NCBI GenBank assembly: GCA_000711775.1
Contig: ARYC01017120.1
Coordinates: forward strand, 23,683-87,682
DNA from: Oxytricha trifallax
Taxonomy: Eukaryota; Ciliophora; Spirotrichea; Sporadotrichida; Oxytrichidae
Direction of reading: 5' to 3'
DNA length: 64,000 nt
Position 1 is the stretch's first letter. Each line of letters begins with the position of its first letter. This document shows positions 40,386 through 52,759 of the stretch, piece by piece. Made by a program: the position numbers and the translations under genes. The notes under the pieces are model-generated. The model was not told the origin of the DNA, did no database searches, and saw nothing but the letters and a program-made list of their open reading frames with translations.

Positions 40386-40686
40386 TGCTATTTCTTTGTC
40401 TATTTTTATTAATATTTTAATCAAATTTATATCTTCACTTTATCCCAATCCAAATTTGATTCGGAATATGAAAAATAATTTGTCATTTATTTTTTAAATT
40501 TAACATAGTTTTTTAATTATATTTTATATAAAAAATATTCTCCTAATTATGAGTATGAATTAACTTAATTTTAACTAAATTGAATTTTCTAAGTTTTTAA
40601 ATAAAATTTCTAATAATAATCTATTCTTGCATATCAGAGTAATTGCGTTTTAATATATTTTCAATGCTAAAATTTTATATAATTTC

Positions 40687-43600
40687 TCATTAAATCAGGC
40701 CACCTCTCTCATTTTAACTATCATTGCTGATGGTTTAAAGTTATAATGGATTATTTGGCTAGGTGTTATTCACATTAATTACTCCATAATTATTAAGAAT
40801 TTGTTGATTTTACTAGAAATTATAGGTGTTGCTCTTATTGAACCCATTATTGAAGGATATTGCGTTATTCACTTTATACAAATATAGTAAATTTAAGTAA
40901 ATTACGATGAAGTGATTAAATGATTTATAAACTATAATTTGAATTAAATTATTACAGATTTGACTACGGTGATATCATAGCTGATAAATTCTAACCATTA
41001 TTTTTGGCTTATATAGTCAATTATTGCCTCATCTACTATTGTTACTACTACAATGGCTGTGTATGATTAAAATTAACATTATTTTAATGCTTATTCTAAT
41101 ACAACAACGAGGGCTATCCAGAGCTGCTGCCATTTTTAGATGAATTAATGTGATTTTAGTTTATAGATGAAGAGCTGAGGTTTGAGCGTTTATCTCCTTC
41201 GTTTTATTAATGAGATGTTTGTGCTTCACTCTGTCTTGACTCCTCAATCGTTCCTAATTGCCCACAATTGTTCAGAATGTACATGTTTTACTTTTGCTGA
41301 TGATATTACTGTTAATTGCTAAACCCAGTGTTATTACTCTATGAATTTATTTTTGGAATTCAAGAAAGATTAAATTTACAATTCAAAGTTCGAAGTTCGA
41401 AGAAATATCCTTGAATATTATTAAAACTATTTATTTATTCAATTTTTAAGTTGCAATATTTTACTGTTGCTTGACGCTGCTTATATCCAAGTATATATTA
41501 TTCAAATTCTATTGGTATTAACTTGAGGGACTCTAGCCGTAACTCAGCAAATTTTAATGATAATTCTATGTGGAGTTTAAATTGTTCAGTTTTTATCTTA
41601 GGTTGTTTGTTTATTGGTGACTATATAGTAAAATATTAAAAAATAATACTAAAGTCTTTTTTTGTTCTGTTATACATCAATATTGAATTAAAAATTGATG
41701 ATTCAAAGTAGGAGCATGATTTTAATTTAAATTGTCGGCTAGATTTTTCTATGGCATCGCTTATTATTGCTGAATATGCTCCAAAATGTTGTAGTTTGCT
41801 ATTTACGCAGTTATGTCAAAGGATAGGGGATTAGTAAATAATATATAAACTCTTAAAATTTTACCGTAATAATATTCGGATTCTTAATTTCATTCATGTG
41901 TATTTAATTGGTAATGAAATTTTATTGCAGAGCAGGTACACTTTAAGTTTACTTTTATTACTACTACGGCTGATATATATTTGGGCTCTAAAACCCTAAT
42001 TCATTGGTATTTCCTGTCCAACCTAGCAAGCTTTCTGGTACATTCTAAAAATACTTTAAAAAAATTATATCTTTTCCCCTTAATTGCCCTATAAAAATAA
42101 AATAATTAACATTGAGATGATTCAAATCTTAATTGAGACCTTGTAAAATAGATTAATTTGTGCCCTCAAGTAATTTCTACAAACTCAAAATATTTTTATT
42201 TTTTGTTGAAGTGGGTATATTCTTTTGCTAATTTTAGCTGTTGACATTCATATTCCCAGATGTATGATTATTGCTAATTTATAACCCATTTATATATAAA
42301 ATAGACAAACTTAATTTACATATTATTGCTCTACTGATGGTTTCTATTTGAAGCAAACTGAAACTATTTCTATTGCTAACTCTACTATTGTCTTAATGGA
42401 GTCTTCGCCCTGAATTATTACTGATAATGCTAGTCAGAATTTTTGACACTGTTAAATCCACTATTGTTGAAATGCAACACATTTAAAATGTTTCTTGTGG
42501 AGTTATAGCTCTGATTGATCTGGTTCATGGCTATCATTGATTTATTCACTGGTTTATTGCCTGAGGACAACATTGTTTGATCTATAGCTGATTAATTTAG
42601 CTTCAAGTTTATTATAGTATTATTTGATATTGATAATAATAATTATTCATGATGTAATGGATTAAAATATATTGCATATATTCCTTAATATATTTTTTAT
42701 TATAAACTAAAGTTTACTTTTGAAACTTGATTCATGCGCTTTTAGTGTATTTTTGCACCTCTCTGTTGATTAATTGATGCTTGAGATTTGGCTCTTTGGT
42801 GCACATTTATCAAAATTTAATTAAAAATGGAAACTTCCAAAAAGGTATATTAGGATGCTATAGGTTATAATTAACAACGCAAATAATTTTGATTTTAAAA
42901 TCTTATTTACCAAAAATGTCAAAAATAATTTTTAATACTTCAAAAATAGTTGGATTTCCTACTTTTGCCTCACTAATCATTATAATTAATTTAATTCTCA
43001 TTTAAATATTATATTATAATAAATAAGGACCTCTATCACAGAAATGTAGGTTTATTATAAACATAAACATTTATCATAAATTTTAATGAAATAGTATAAA
43101 TAATTTTATCTAACTTTCATTTGTCCTTTTAAAAGAATTGCTTCATTGATCTAGCAACAATAGTAGATGTCTAAACTCATTAATTATTAAGAATAAATAT
43201 ATAAAAAAAAGCATTTATTTCTATGTTCCTCTAATTTTACTATATTTTTGCAATTAGATTTATTCATATGAATTGAGTCGTTAACTTAATTAACTTTCGA
43301 GTCTTACTGAGTATTCATGATTCCTCCTGATTTATTTAGAGTCATGGTATTTTTAGGACTCTTAATGCTTTTTATCTTTGATTGATTTACTGAAGATGAG
43401 TAATTATAAAATAAAGAAAGTGTTAGGCCAAAATTTATTGAATTAAATTAATATGTTTTATATACAATCATTAAAAAATAAATGATAACTAATTAAATAT
43501 AGTTTTAATGATAACTTAATCCCCCATAAATAGGTATTTAAATAAGCAAGTGATTGTAAAAACAAATCTCACAATAATTATTAATTGAAATATAAAAAAG

Positions 43601-46600
43601 CTAACAAAAAACAGATTTATTAAGTTTAATTATTAATTTGAACGTTTTTTCAGAATAATATAAAAATTAGCCATTAATTTATTCACTTTTTAATAGTCAT
43701 TCCAATTTTAGTAATAAACTAAATTTTAATTAAATAAATTCATGAAAATAATCGAGAGATAATAATATTTTTTAAGAGTAGTTAGTTGAGTTATTCAATG
43801 CAGAGATTTAATTTTGATAGTAATTTGTGAGATTAGATGTACATTAAGCATTTGAAGCTGGCGTATAAGCCTAAGTTGCAGCGCTCTTATTTGAATTTTA
43901 AATGTGTCTAGAGTAATTTCCAGACTCTGGCCTCTTTTTCCCAATAGCCTACAATAAAAATGCAAATTTCATAATTACCAAGGAATTTTAAACATAGATT
44001 TTTATACTTCTATGCAATCAAGGAAACTTAATCAGTTGGTGTCCTATTATCAATGCTTACCGGATAGCTTTAGCTTGAATCCACATTTTAGCCACCCCCA
44101 ATAAATTAATCCAGGAAATTAGAATCGAAGGCATCTTTTGACAGCTGCTGCACGAATTGGGTATATTCCTTGATTTCTTGAATGTACTTTAAGTCTTGCA
44201 TCTTGCTGATATTTGGCACTTACTAAGTTCTCCTCTCAAGTTTATCATCGTTAAACAAGTTTTAAGTCATATATCGCTGCTGCACTTCTTGTTCCATATC
44301 CACGCTGTTTGCTCTGTTTTGAATTTTCTACTTAAGTTTCGATATTTCAGGTTATGATTCAGCTATGACTTAACTTTGCTACAGGTCTTTGCTTCTGTTC
44401 GTTTACTTTTCCCTTTCTATGTCTGAAATGCTTGACATCATTTCTCTCTCAGTTTGAGAGGTTTTCAAGATGTTTTTAGATTCCTCTTCTATGGGCATGA
44501 TTTCAAACTAGATGCCTTGGTCAACCATGATCTTTTAAGGGGATATAATTTCTACGTTTATTGAATTATCTCTGCTTACTCTTACATTGCTGTTTCTGTT
44601 GCTTAACAGACTCATCTATATACTTTAATCTTTGTTTATTGGTCTCTAATATGGCAACCTATAGCTGTCCATTCTAGCAGACTCAATGCTGGACTAGGCT
44701 GCTTTACTAACGAGAAGTTTCTTCTAGGTCGATAAAATCAAGTTTAATGATGTTTGGATTTCCTTATTTTCATGAACTTGAACCAGAGCTTCTTGCTTTG
44801 AGCTCACTATATATCCACCTCCTACAACAATAGAATTTCCGTTGAATGAAGCCAAGTCTTAATGATTTTGGTCTTTGTTAGAATTAAACTACTGATGAGT
44901 ATGATCAGGCTAGAAATCAATGTTATCTTAGCTCGTTTGATGCACCACATCTGAGTCTCTGTATTCATGAACATATTCTTAATTGTTTGCTGATACCTGA
45001 TGATGATTCAAGCTCTCTCTTATTTACTCAGCGTTAAACACTATTTTTTCCTCCTCTTCGTCATCGTCATCCTCTTCATTATTGTCACTCATATCATCTC
45101 CACCGATTAAATGAGTCGTTTGCTTTACTTTATCACCATTCACATTAACTCTCTCAGTTTAATCGAAATTATTTGGTTCCTCTTCGTTTTATTCATCCTC
45201 ATCTTCTGATTCTACGCTTTGAAACAAGATTTTTACTTTATTGTCTTTGCCAGGTTGCTGCTAATTCTCATAGTTTTCAAATGGTGACTCAGCTGGATTG
45301 TTTACATTCATAAAATTTTGAATTACAATTATTTAGAAAAAGTTAATGATCTTATTAAATTTTTAGATTAAACTGCATTTTCTGGACGAAATCTTGACTT
45401 ATATTTCTCAATTATTCACCGAAATTGCTTGTATTTGGATTATTACCCATTACTGACTATCCAACTGGGTATTATTCTCAAATGAATATATATATTTTAA
45501 CAATAAAATGTTATATAATTAACTATATATACAATAAGAAGCATTGCCTTTTGCATCTGCACCATCAATGACATTAAGCAGATTAATCATGGAATTTTTT
45601 ACAGTTTCCTAGTCATCAAGTGATGATCTACCGTGGTATTGCCTACTCACGGATGTGTGATTCCTATTTAAGCGAGAATTTGATCTGCTTTAATCCATTT
45701 CATCCATTAGTTTCATGTTGTTTAGTTGGGTTTGGATATCCTATAGTTCTCTTAATAAATATTAAGTAAAATATATAAGAAATTATGCTTATTTATATAT
45801 AGATTTATTAAAAAAAGATAAAAATACTTCTCTCTACTTTTAGAGGACTTAAAGCTCAAGAAACTTTCTATGTGCATTTTCTGAAACTCCTTCATTTACA
45901 AGATTTCACAAAAAAATTGAATTAATCACGACTTATTATTTCAAGTCTTAGTTTAATAAAGTTATTGTTATATACTTTGAAATATATAAATAATTTATTT
46001 TTTAAAGATGGGATCTGATCACATCAACTGGTTCCAATAACTGATCCAAAAACTTTTAAAAGAAATCCTAGTAATTAACAAACAGCAAGGCTTTTGAATT
46101 TTTCGAGTTTTTAGTAATGGCTTCAGGATTAGTTTGAGTTTTATTGTATTTATAGCAAAATCTTGGAGGCTAGAGTTTCTCCTGATCAGCTTATAAAAAT
46201 GATTGAAATACTACAATATTGAATTAAAAATATACTATTTTGAAATATCTTAAATAATAAATTTATTATAAAATAACTATTATCTAAGCTTTAAATTTCA
46301 ATCTCATATTGAACTCTTCATGCACAATTTTTTTGAAGCTTTCGTTTCTCCTAAATGCTGAGAAATTCCTAATCACGTCCAGAAAACATGCAATACTCAC
46401 GAAGTTCATTAATAATCTTGAGAATATCAAGAATGGTTTAAATTTATTTATAAAGAAATATAAAAAAAAGTTCCATTGTACATTTGCTAAAAGCTCAGAT
46501 AGATCCATCTTAAGTTAATCTCTGGGTTCTTACCCTTCAATCCAGAGACAAAGTGCCTTTACTACTTCGTCTTCTTGAGTAACCAACAGAAATTTATGTT

Positions 46601-47925
46601 TCAAAATCAATTTTAATTGGTCTTTTGGTAACATGTATAATTATAATAATAAAAATAATTAAATTTAATGGTTGTGCATATTATATGATGAGTTTTAAGT
46701 TATAATGTCACATTTCAAATATTTATATATTATAGATGATAGGGTCAGTGATAAGGTATGTAAAATTTCTTGTGATGTAATGCAGTATAGCAGAATAGAT
46801 GAACTTCAATTTGAAGTATATCTCTATCGTTACTTCTCCATCGTAGTCTTCTGGGTAGAAATCTTGAAACTTTTTCAGCATAGCTGGGGATTTTGCGGAA
46901 CAAATAAAAATTATCAAGACTTGCTTTATTTCAATTAATTTTGAAGAAAACGTGGCTAAGTATTAATTTATCATCAAATAAGCGATTAGATAGAGGGATC
47001 TTTAAGTTATTCATCCTAATTAATTCTAACAGCACTAACCATAGTAATATATGAATGTGAGGGATATTCGGCATTGGCTTTCTCAATCTATTTTCTTCTC
47101 TGTTGAATCTCTTCCTAATCCCTTATATCATACTCCTCATAGTCATCTATTGGGTTTTAATTGAACATTCCCACATTTGAGGGCAGGAAAAACTCCTTCT
47201 TCTTGAAGTAGTCCTTGCTGTTTTTCACGTCAAAAGGATTGCTAATCATTTTTAATTCTACCTTCAAGGAATCTTCCTCGCTTGAGAAGTAGGAAATAGC
47301 GAGCTTCCATTAAGCGTTCTCAACCCAGAATCCATCGCTTTCTCTGTAAAAGTTACCAGTTAGATTTTGAACCTTCCAAGTTAATTAGTTATTATAAGTG
47401 CATATAATTACTTTTGTATTACATACCTCATAGCTAATGATAAAAATAAGATCCTATTTTAAAGTAAGAATTGGTCTAACTCCAGACTTCAAAATATTAT
47501 CTTCACTTTCTAATATTTTACTCTTTTCCTGATCTAGTAGCTGAAATATTGAATCACAGCCTCTAATTTTCATCAATGTTTCAAATAGTATGGTATTATC
47601 ATACTGCAAGTCAGCCCTGTAAAATTTTATCGCCCTCTCGATTATCTCGTCTATAATCCATCACTCTTATTATACAAAATTTATATTTATAACATGCTTT
47701 TGATATAAATTATTGAATGTTTGGCTCAAGGACACCGTGAATCTCAACAGATTTCATCTTAAGTATATATTAAATATTGGCAGCTGCTAAATCCAAAGTG
47801 TAACTTAAAAATTCAAGCCAGAAGTCTTCCTCGTCTTTTTGTGAGGTGGCGCTTTGTAACTCTGCATCTTATTTTATTTCATCTTCAGTCTAATCTCTGC
47901 TATCACTCAGTTTGTTGTAAGCCAT
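40687..47925 (-). CDS. MATH-BTB-BACK protein with a long Asn/Gln-rich C-terminus (scrambled gene)
   Basis: The start is MAYNKLSDSRD at 47925. In order: a helical N-terminus (47700-47925); an MDS with LFETLMKIRGCD (about 47470-47630); a MATH-like segment (NFYRESDGFWVENAQWKLAISYF, 47010-47400, key W and F residues); the first half of a BTB fold (ICSAKSPAMLKKFQDFYPEDY, to 46842); a gap filled by the misplaced MDS at 48047-48283; then BACK (EDEVVKALCLWIEG, LSELLANVQW, 46330-46635). An AAGCT pointer joins on to ADQEKLQPPRF, and MDSs rich in N, Q, S, D and E run to GGLIQ and TGA at 40687-40689. MATH-BTB proteins usually act as Cullin-3 substrate adaptors; that role is inferred. A GT-AG intron lies near 43940-44060; a TACTC pointer near 43420-43770. 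That the 40687-45480 tail belongs to the same gene rests on continuous frame and the absence of a TGA. Confidence 0.72.
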
Positions 47926-48046
47926 TTTAACAATTTAAAATAGATAATATAAACTTAAATCAGAGCTATGTTTTCAATTTATGAAAATAAATTGCGCTAA
48001 ACGAAATCCCAATAACTATTAGAATAATCACATTTTAACAAAGAAT

Positions 48047-48283
48047 ATGACGTTCTCTCTATTCAACATAGGCATAATAATCTCCATAAGGAATTTCTTC
48101 TATATTTGCCTCATTTTTAGCGATTCAGAAATAGTGACAATATTCTGGGCAATATACAAGTCAATTTTATCAGGTAATTCTTTCCCTCTGTCTAGGTAAT
48201 CAATGAACATCATTAAAATATCGGGTTTAGTGTTGTCTGGAAGTTTTATGCGAATTTAAGCAGTGCGAGTTGCCTCTACGTAG
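48047..48283 (-). CDS. Misplaced MDS: second half of the BTB domain of the 40687-47925 gene
   Basis: Encodes EATRTAQIRIKLPD, FIDYLDRGKELPD and SESLKMRQIQKKF, the C-terminal half of a BTB/POZ fold leading into BACK. It lies upstream of the gene's start codon on the same strand. At its 5' edge it carries CTACG, also found at the end of the first BTB half (46842-46846): joining gives EDY-VEATRTA in frame. At its 3' edge it carries CAT, also at the start of the BACK MDS (46633-46635): joining gives RENV-MLPKDQ in frame. Both joins complete a normal BTB-BACK protein, so this is inferred to be a scrambled MDS that must move during macronuclear development. Confidence 0.82.
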
Positions 48284-48539
48284 CTTTACTCTTGCTTATC
48301 AAATATTCTGAATAGATTGAATTATTATAATTTAAATATTGCAGGTTTTTTTGAAGTTTTATAAAAGAAAATATTTTTTGTTTTGATATCATTTTTTAAT
48401 TATTTAGGGTATAATACCAAATTTTATCATGCTTTTAACTTTGCTACTGATTTCTTACATAAATAATTAATAATATGATTGTGAATAGATAACTAGAATG
48501 TTTCTCTAGATTGGTTTTAGAGCAATAAAATTCCATTCT

Positions 48540-49350
48540 CTTAATAATTAAACATGCATAATTATTATCGTTTTTTCTTGGATCAGGAGCTCCACTATTT
48601 AAGTGACTCAATCCCAGAGCACTTCCAGCTGTATTGTTAGAACTCTTACGTTTATTCATGAATTGAGATTAGTCCACTGGGGCTCCGTAGTTCTAAGGAT
48701 TTTTTGGCATATAGTTTTGAGATTGTTTACCATTTAAGATTGGTGAGATTTCACCTGGAATTTTAAATTTCTAATTGTAATGATGGGTCAGAAATTAATT
48801 TACCTTAAATTTTTCAAAGAAAATCTTTAAATATAATAATAAAAAAAGTCAAATCAATAACTGGACAACAATAAACTATTAATTATTGGTCTTATATAAA
48901 AGAATAAAAGAAAATTAATTTGACTAATCTTAAGAAAGATTAACCTCTCGAAAATTGTTGTTATTTCCATTATTAACAAATTATGATTGAAATTAACTTG
49001 GCTATCCAACACTATACCCACTTTTTTCATTTTAGCTTGGGTGATTATAAGGTGTATTCAAGTTATTACTATTGAAATTGCTATTCCCTATGTTTGATAC
49101 ACTCACTTGATTGTTATCTTGCTATAACATTAAAAATATACACAGGGTTTACATCAAACAGGTTTGAATTATAGATGTCAGATTATGACAAGTTTTAATT
49201 CAAAAAGTTTTGCAGGTATTTTTTATTAGTGGTCTGCTACCCATTAACATCTCGGTTTTAGTTCTAATTATTTTATATACCTCTTTCATTGATATTGCTC
49301 AAATTTAGTCCGAGATCTGATCCTCTAAAATTGTGACCTTGTCTAGACAT
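48540..49350 (-). CDS. Small Asn/Ser/Gln-rich protein of unknown function
   Basis: The start is MSRQGHNFRGSDLG at 49350. The frame runs through NGQQTTNKKYLQNFLNQNL, a short GT-AG intron (about 49110-49143), then NNQVSVSNIGNSNFN and a Gln/Asn/Ser-rich stretch. After an IES (about 48780-48950) it continues as PGEISPILNGKQSQNY and NKRKSSNNTAGSALGLSHL. The 3' end is not resolved: no TGA occurs before the AT-rich DNA next to the misplaced BTB MDS, so a terminal MDS may lie elsewhere. No domain is recognised. The composition suggests a disordered protein. Confidence 0.6.
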
Positions 49351-49687
49351 GCTTTAATTAATAGTTTTGTATTATTATATTTTACAATCTAAAGACATAT
49401 TTATAGATAAAAAAGTATGCTGTTGTTTTGGTTATTAAAGCTGTCATTTTTGCGATTTGGAACTTAATAATCTTCGTCGTTCATTATATAAGACTTTAAT
49501 ATGAATAATTTAATTTAATATTACAAGAAATTTATAACATTCAGAATGATAGTCTAGGCTTTAAATGTGGGAGATAAAAATTAAATTTACTTTATAAAAT
49601 TAGTCTATGTGAGTTAACTTTGAGTTAATAAATACTGTAGTTTTATTTCGATATTTTAAGCTTTACTTTCAGTTATTGACTGTTTTA

Positions 49688-51972
49688 TCAATCGCTATCC
49701 AAGAATAAGAGGCATCCAATAAGGACAGCACCCAAAATAAAGAACAATAATTTTAACCATCTGTTGCCTGGCATAGAGAACTCCTCAACTGTGAGCTCAG
49801 AGCATGAAACATAGATAAAAGTACCACCTGATAGAGACACAAAAACTACATTAACCATTTCAGGGGCTTCATTCAAGAGTAAACCGAGGGCTGTACCCAC
49901 TGGAGTTGCGAAAGCGAAAAGAATAATGAATTTAATCAGTTGTCTGAAATCGTCAAATGATTTCTAAAGAGCAACACTAATTGACATAGCCTCGGCGAAT
50001 TTATGAATCAAAATTGAGAACATAAGATTAAGAGCTGGTCCCATCTCTCTCATTAAACCGAAGGCAATACCTTCAAATAGTGAATGCATACTCAAGGCTA
50101 TCATGAGAACGAAGGGAGTTAAATTGCATTTTGCTGGCTTATCATTGCTTCCTTAGGAGTGATTCGTGGTTTGTCCATCAACTTAAGACTTTGTCAAGTT
50201 AATGTTTCCCTTATCAACGAAAAGCTCATTCTGTTCTGATGTTCCTTAATCGGCTCTTGATTTCAGATTGGATTTTCTTACTGCACTAGACATTCTAACA
50301 GCAAATTAATCTGCTCTGGATAAGTAATTCTTGATTGTTGAATTAATGTCGTCCTGTTCTTGGATCATGCTCTTCTTAATATTTCCTCCATTTTTCATGT
50401 CGTTTTCAGCTCTGATCATAGACTTCTTAATGCCAGAAACCAACTTTTCGGTTGCTGGATCTGCATAGCCATGATTATGCCCGTGTCCGTGACTATGATC
50501 GTGCTTTTATTTCTTACTGTGATCGTTATGACTATGATCGTGTTCTTCTTCGTGTCCATGATCATCCCCGTGTCCATGACCACCACCATGACCATGTCCG
50601 TGACCGTGGCCATGTCCATGTCCATGACCATGTCCTCCCTCAAAAAGAGCATGTGAATCAAACATGACTTTGTCCACCAACAGAATGAAAGTATAGCCAC
50701 AGAAAACCAATATGAATGGCAATGGAATTTCAGAGGTATGACCAAGTTCTTTCCAGACCTCGGGGGGGGGTCTAAGTCGGTGCAAAAATTTTTTCAAAAT
50801 CCTAAGTCGGTGCAAAATTTTTTTTCTCAAAAACATCAAAATCCCTAAGTCGGTGCATGATCAATTTTTGACATTATTGATGTATTTTATCATCCTACCC
50901 CACATAAAAAGTATCATTATTAACTATAATTTATGTCTCAGCTTCTCAATCGAACTCCTTCATTAAATATTGATCATAGGACACTAATAATATTATTACA
51001 AGAATATTTTTTCTCTGTGATAGATATTTGTTTAAGTAAAATAAACAAATACTATTTCATATTTTAATATCTAATTAGTCATTAAGCAACAAAATTTGGA
51101 ATTAAGAACATCATAATTATTCGCTAAATTTAATGATGAATTAAAAAATTCGTACATACTGATTAGTGTATTTAAAAAAAGACAATTAATTGAGTCAATG
51201 GTTTTTATAATAAGAGCAGACATCATTAAATTTAGCGAATAATTATGATGTTCTTAATTCCAAATTTTGTTGCTTAATGACTAATTAGATATTAAAATAT
51301 GAAATAGTATTTGTTTATTTTACTTAAACAAATATCTATCACAGAGAAAAAATATTCTTGTAATAATATTATTAGTGTCCTATGATCAATATTTAATGAA
51401 GGAGTTCGATTGAGAAGCTGAGACATAAATTATAGTTAATAATGATACTTTTTATGTGGGGTAGGATGATAAAATACATCAATAATGTCAAAAAATGATC
51501 ATGCACCGACTTAGGGATTTTGATGTTTTTGAGAAAAAAAATTTTGCACCGACTTAGGATTTTGAAAAAATTTTTGCACCAACTTAGACCCCCCCCAGAC
51601 CTCTTCAAATTTCTCATTAGCTTCCGGTAAAATATGAATCAAAGCGATTGCTAAAAATAGACCACCACTGAAAGCATTGGCTAACCCCAAGAACTAGGGA
51701 GAGTTCTTACATCTTTAAACCTTAGCGGGTAATACTCCGAATAACACTGCAATAGCGAATACTACAAAGATGAAAACAATTTTTATAATCATTAACTTTT
51801 TATCCTCATCGGGGTCATCTGGCTTAGGCTCTGGGTCTTCAAATAAATTAGCTTGATATGAGTTTATTTAGTTAAATGCTGAGTTAATCAAAGTGTTAGT
51901 TAGAGATGCTGACGAGGCATCTATCTTTGAATCTGTGACGATTATACTATTCGGACTATCGTTAATATCCAT
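49688..51972 (-). CDS. ZIP-family zinc/metal transporter, interrupted by a foldback element
   Basis: The start is MDINDSPNSI at 51972; TGA at 49688-49690. Features in order: a polar N-terminus; TM1 (IIKIVFIFVVFAIAVLFGV); TM2 with GLANAFSGGLFLAIALIHILPEA; TM3; a cytosolic loop with a (HG)n run and further His/Asp (about 50470-50640); a Lys/Ser-rich stretch; TM4 with LSMHSLFEGIAFGL (the metal-site HSxxEG signature); TM5 with IHKFAEAMSISVAL (HKxxE signature); and C-terminal TMs ending at LLFLDSD. Like other ZIPs it should move zinc or related metals into the cytosol. No ordinary IES is present. The only break is the element at 50762-51596: removing it with one AGACCTC copy (842 bp) leaves exactly 481 codons in frame (EEV-WKELG), so the excised gene would be intact. 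Confidence 0.92.
50762..51596. mobile_element. G8-ended foldback element 2 inside the ZIP transporter gene
   Basis: An 835-bp near-perfect inverted repeat: arms of about 370 bp (50762 to about 51135 and about 51220 to 51596) around a spacer of about 85 bp. The ends are eight G and eight C. Three copies of CTAAGTCGGTGCA follow each end (left at about 50771, 50801, 50846; right mirrored, one with an A for G). It is flanked by AGACCTC (50755-50761 and 51597-51603), a 7-bp target duplication (8 bp if one C is assigned to it). No ORF of note is inside, so it is non-autonomous. The layout (G8, then iterons containing GTGCA) matches element 1 at 12175-12685, although iteron sequences differ. Confidence 0.9.
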
Positions 51973-52132
51973 CCTATTATTTAGTTTCTATTTATTATAA
52001 TCTCTGCCTATTATTAATATTATTACATACATTTTGAACAGATTAAACGAATTCACAATTTTATTTACTACTATATAATGAGGAGGTATATTGAAATTTA
52101 TAATTATTATATTAAATAAGCAATATTAAATA

Positions 52133-52330
52133 TCAATTAAGGAGCTCACCCACTAAACTTTGAGGGAGATTCAAATCTTTCTCAATGTTTCGATGAGCCT
52201 AATTGTTGTCATAACCTCCTCTTAACAATCCGTAAGTTGAAAAATTCTATCTCTATTGAGAGTGTGGTATGGTTTGTGAAAATTACGCGATGATACATTC
52301 AACCCATAAATTTTGAAGTCAAATAACATG
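52133..52330 (-). CDS. Terminal-looking coding fragment, possibly the last MDS of the neighbouring large gene
   Basis: A minus-strand frame reads QTIPHSQQRQNFSTYGLLRGG, then EKDLNLPQSLVGELLN, and ends in TGA at 52133-52135. Upstream it meets a TGA, so it is not a whole gene. Its composition fits the large gene ending at 52760 and it lies just 3' of it on the same strand. It may be that gene's true last MDS, in which case the TGA at 52760 would lie in an IES, or part of something else. No pointer could be fixed. Confidence 0.4.
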
Positions 52331-52759
52331 AAAAATACTTCATGCATCACCATCTGATCTTTTTTCACAAACCTTATAACACAGACCCAATTTGATAATT
52401 TAAATAAAATAGTATGCTAAACGTTCCTTATAGATAAATTCAACACGGTAGCAAACTAGGATATACCTTGAACTTTTGGAAAATTTTAGAGAGATAGAGA
52501 CAAGATTTAAAATTATACCTATACAGCTCACAAGTCTCAGCTTATTAAATATATTAATTACCACATAAAATTTAAAACTAAAAGAATTCTAATTTAAGTT
52601 AAACTTCTTTTTAAAATCAAAATTAATAAAGTTACATAACTCTTTTATAGAATAATTATCTCTTGTTAATTTATTGTTATCTTCTATCTATATCACTCTC
52701 AATAATTATTGTCAAATTTCAGTCCTTTAAATTTTGATATACATTCTTCACACTTATTT

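Noticed and set aside
41270-41330. Plus-strand FADD box resembling a reverse transcriptase catalytic motif
   Set aside because: The surrounding plus frame is broken by TGA upstream, while the minus strand is a long natural Asn/Gln-rich frame belonging to the MATH-BTB-BACK gene. The motif is an antisense coincidence.
50360-50840. Several overlapping open frames across the ZIP loop on both strands
   Set aside because: The repetitive His-Gly codons stay open in most frames; only the minus frame carries ZIP signatures.
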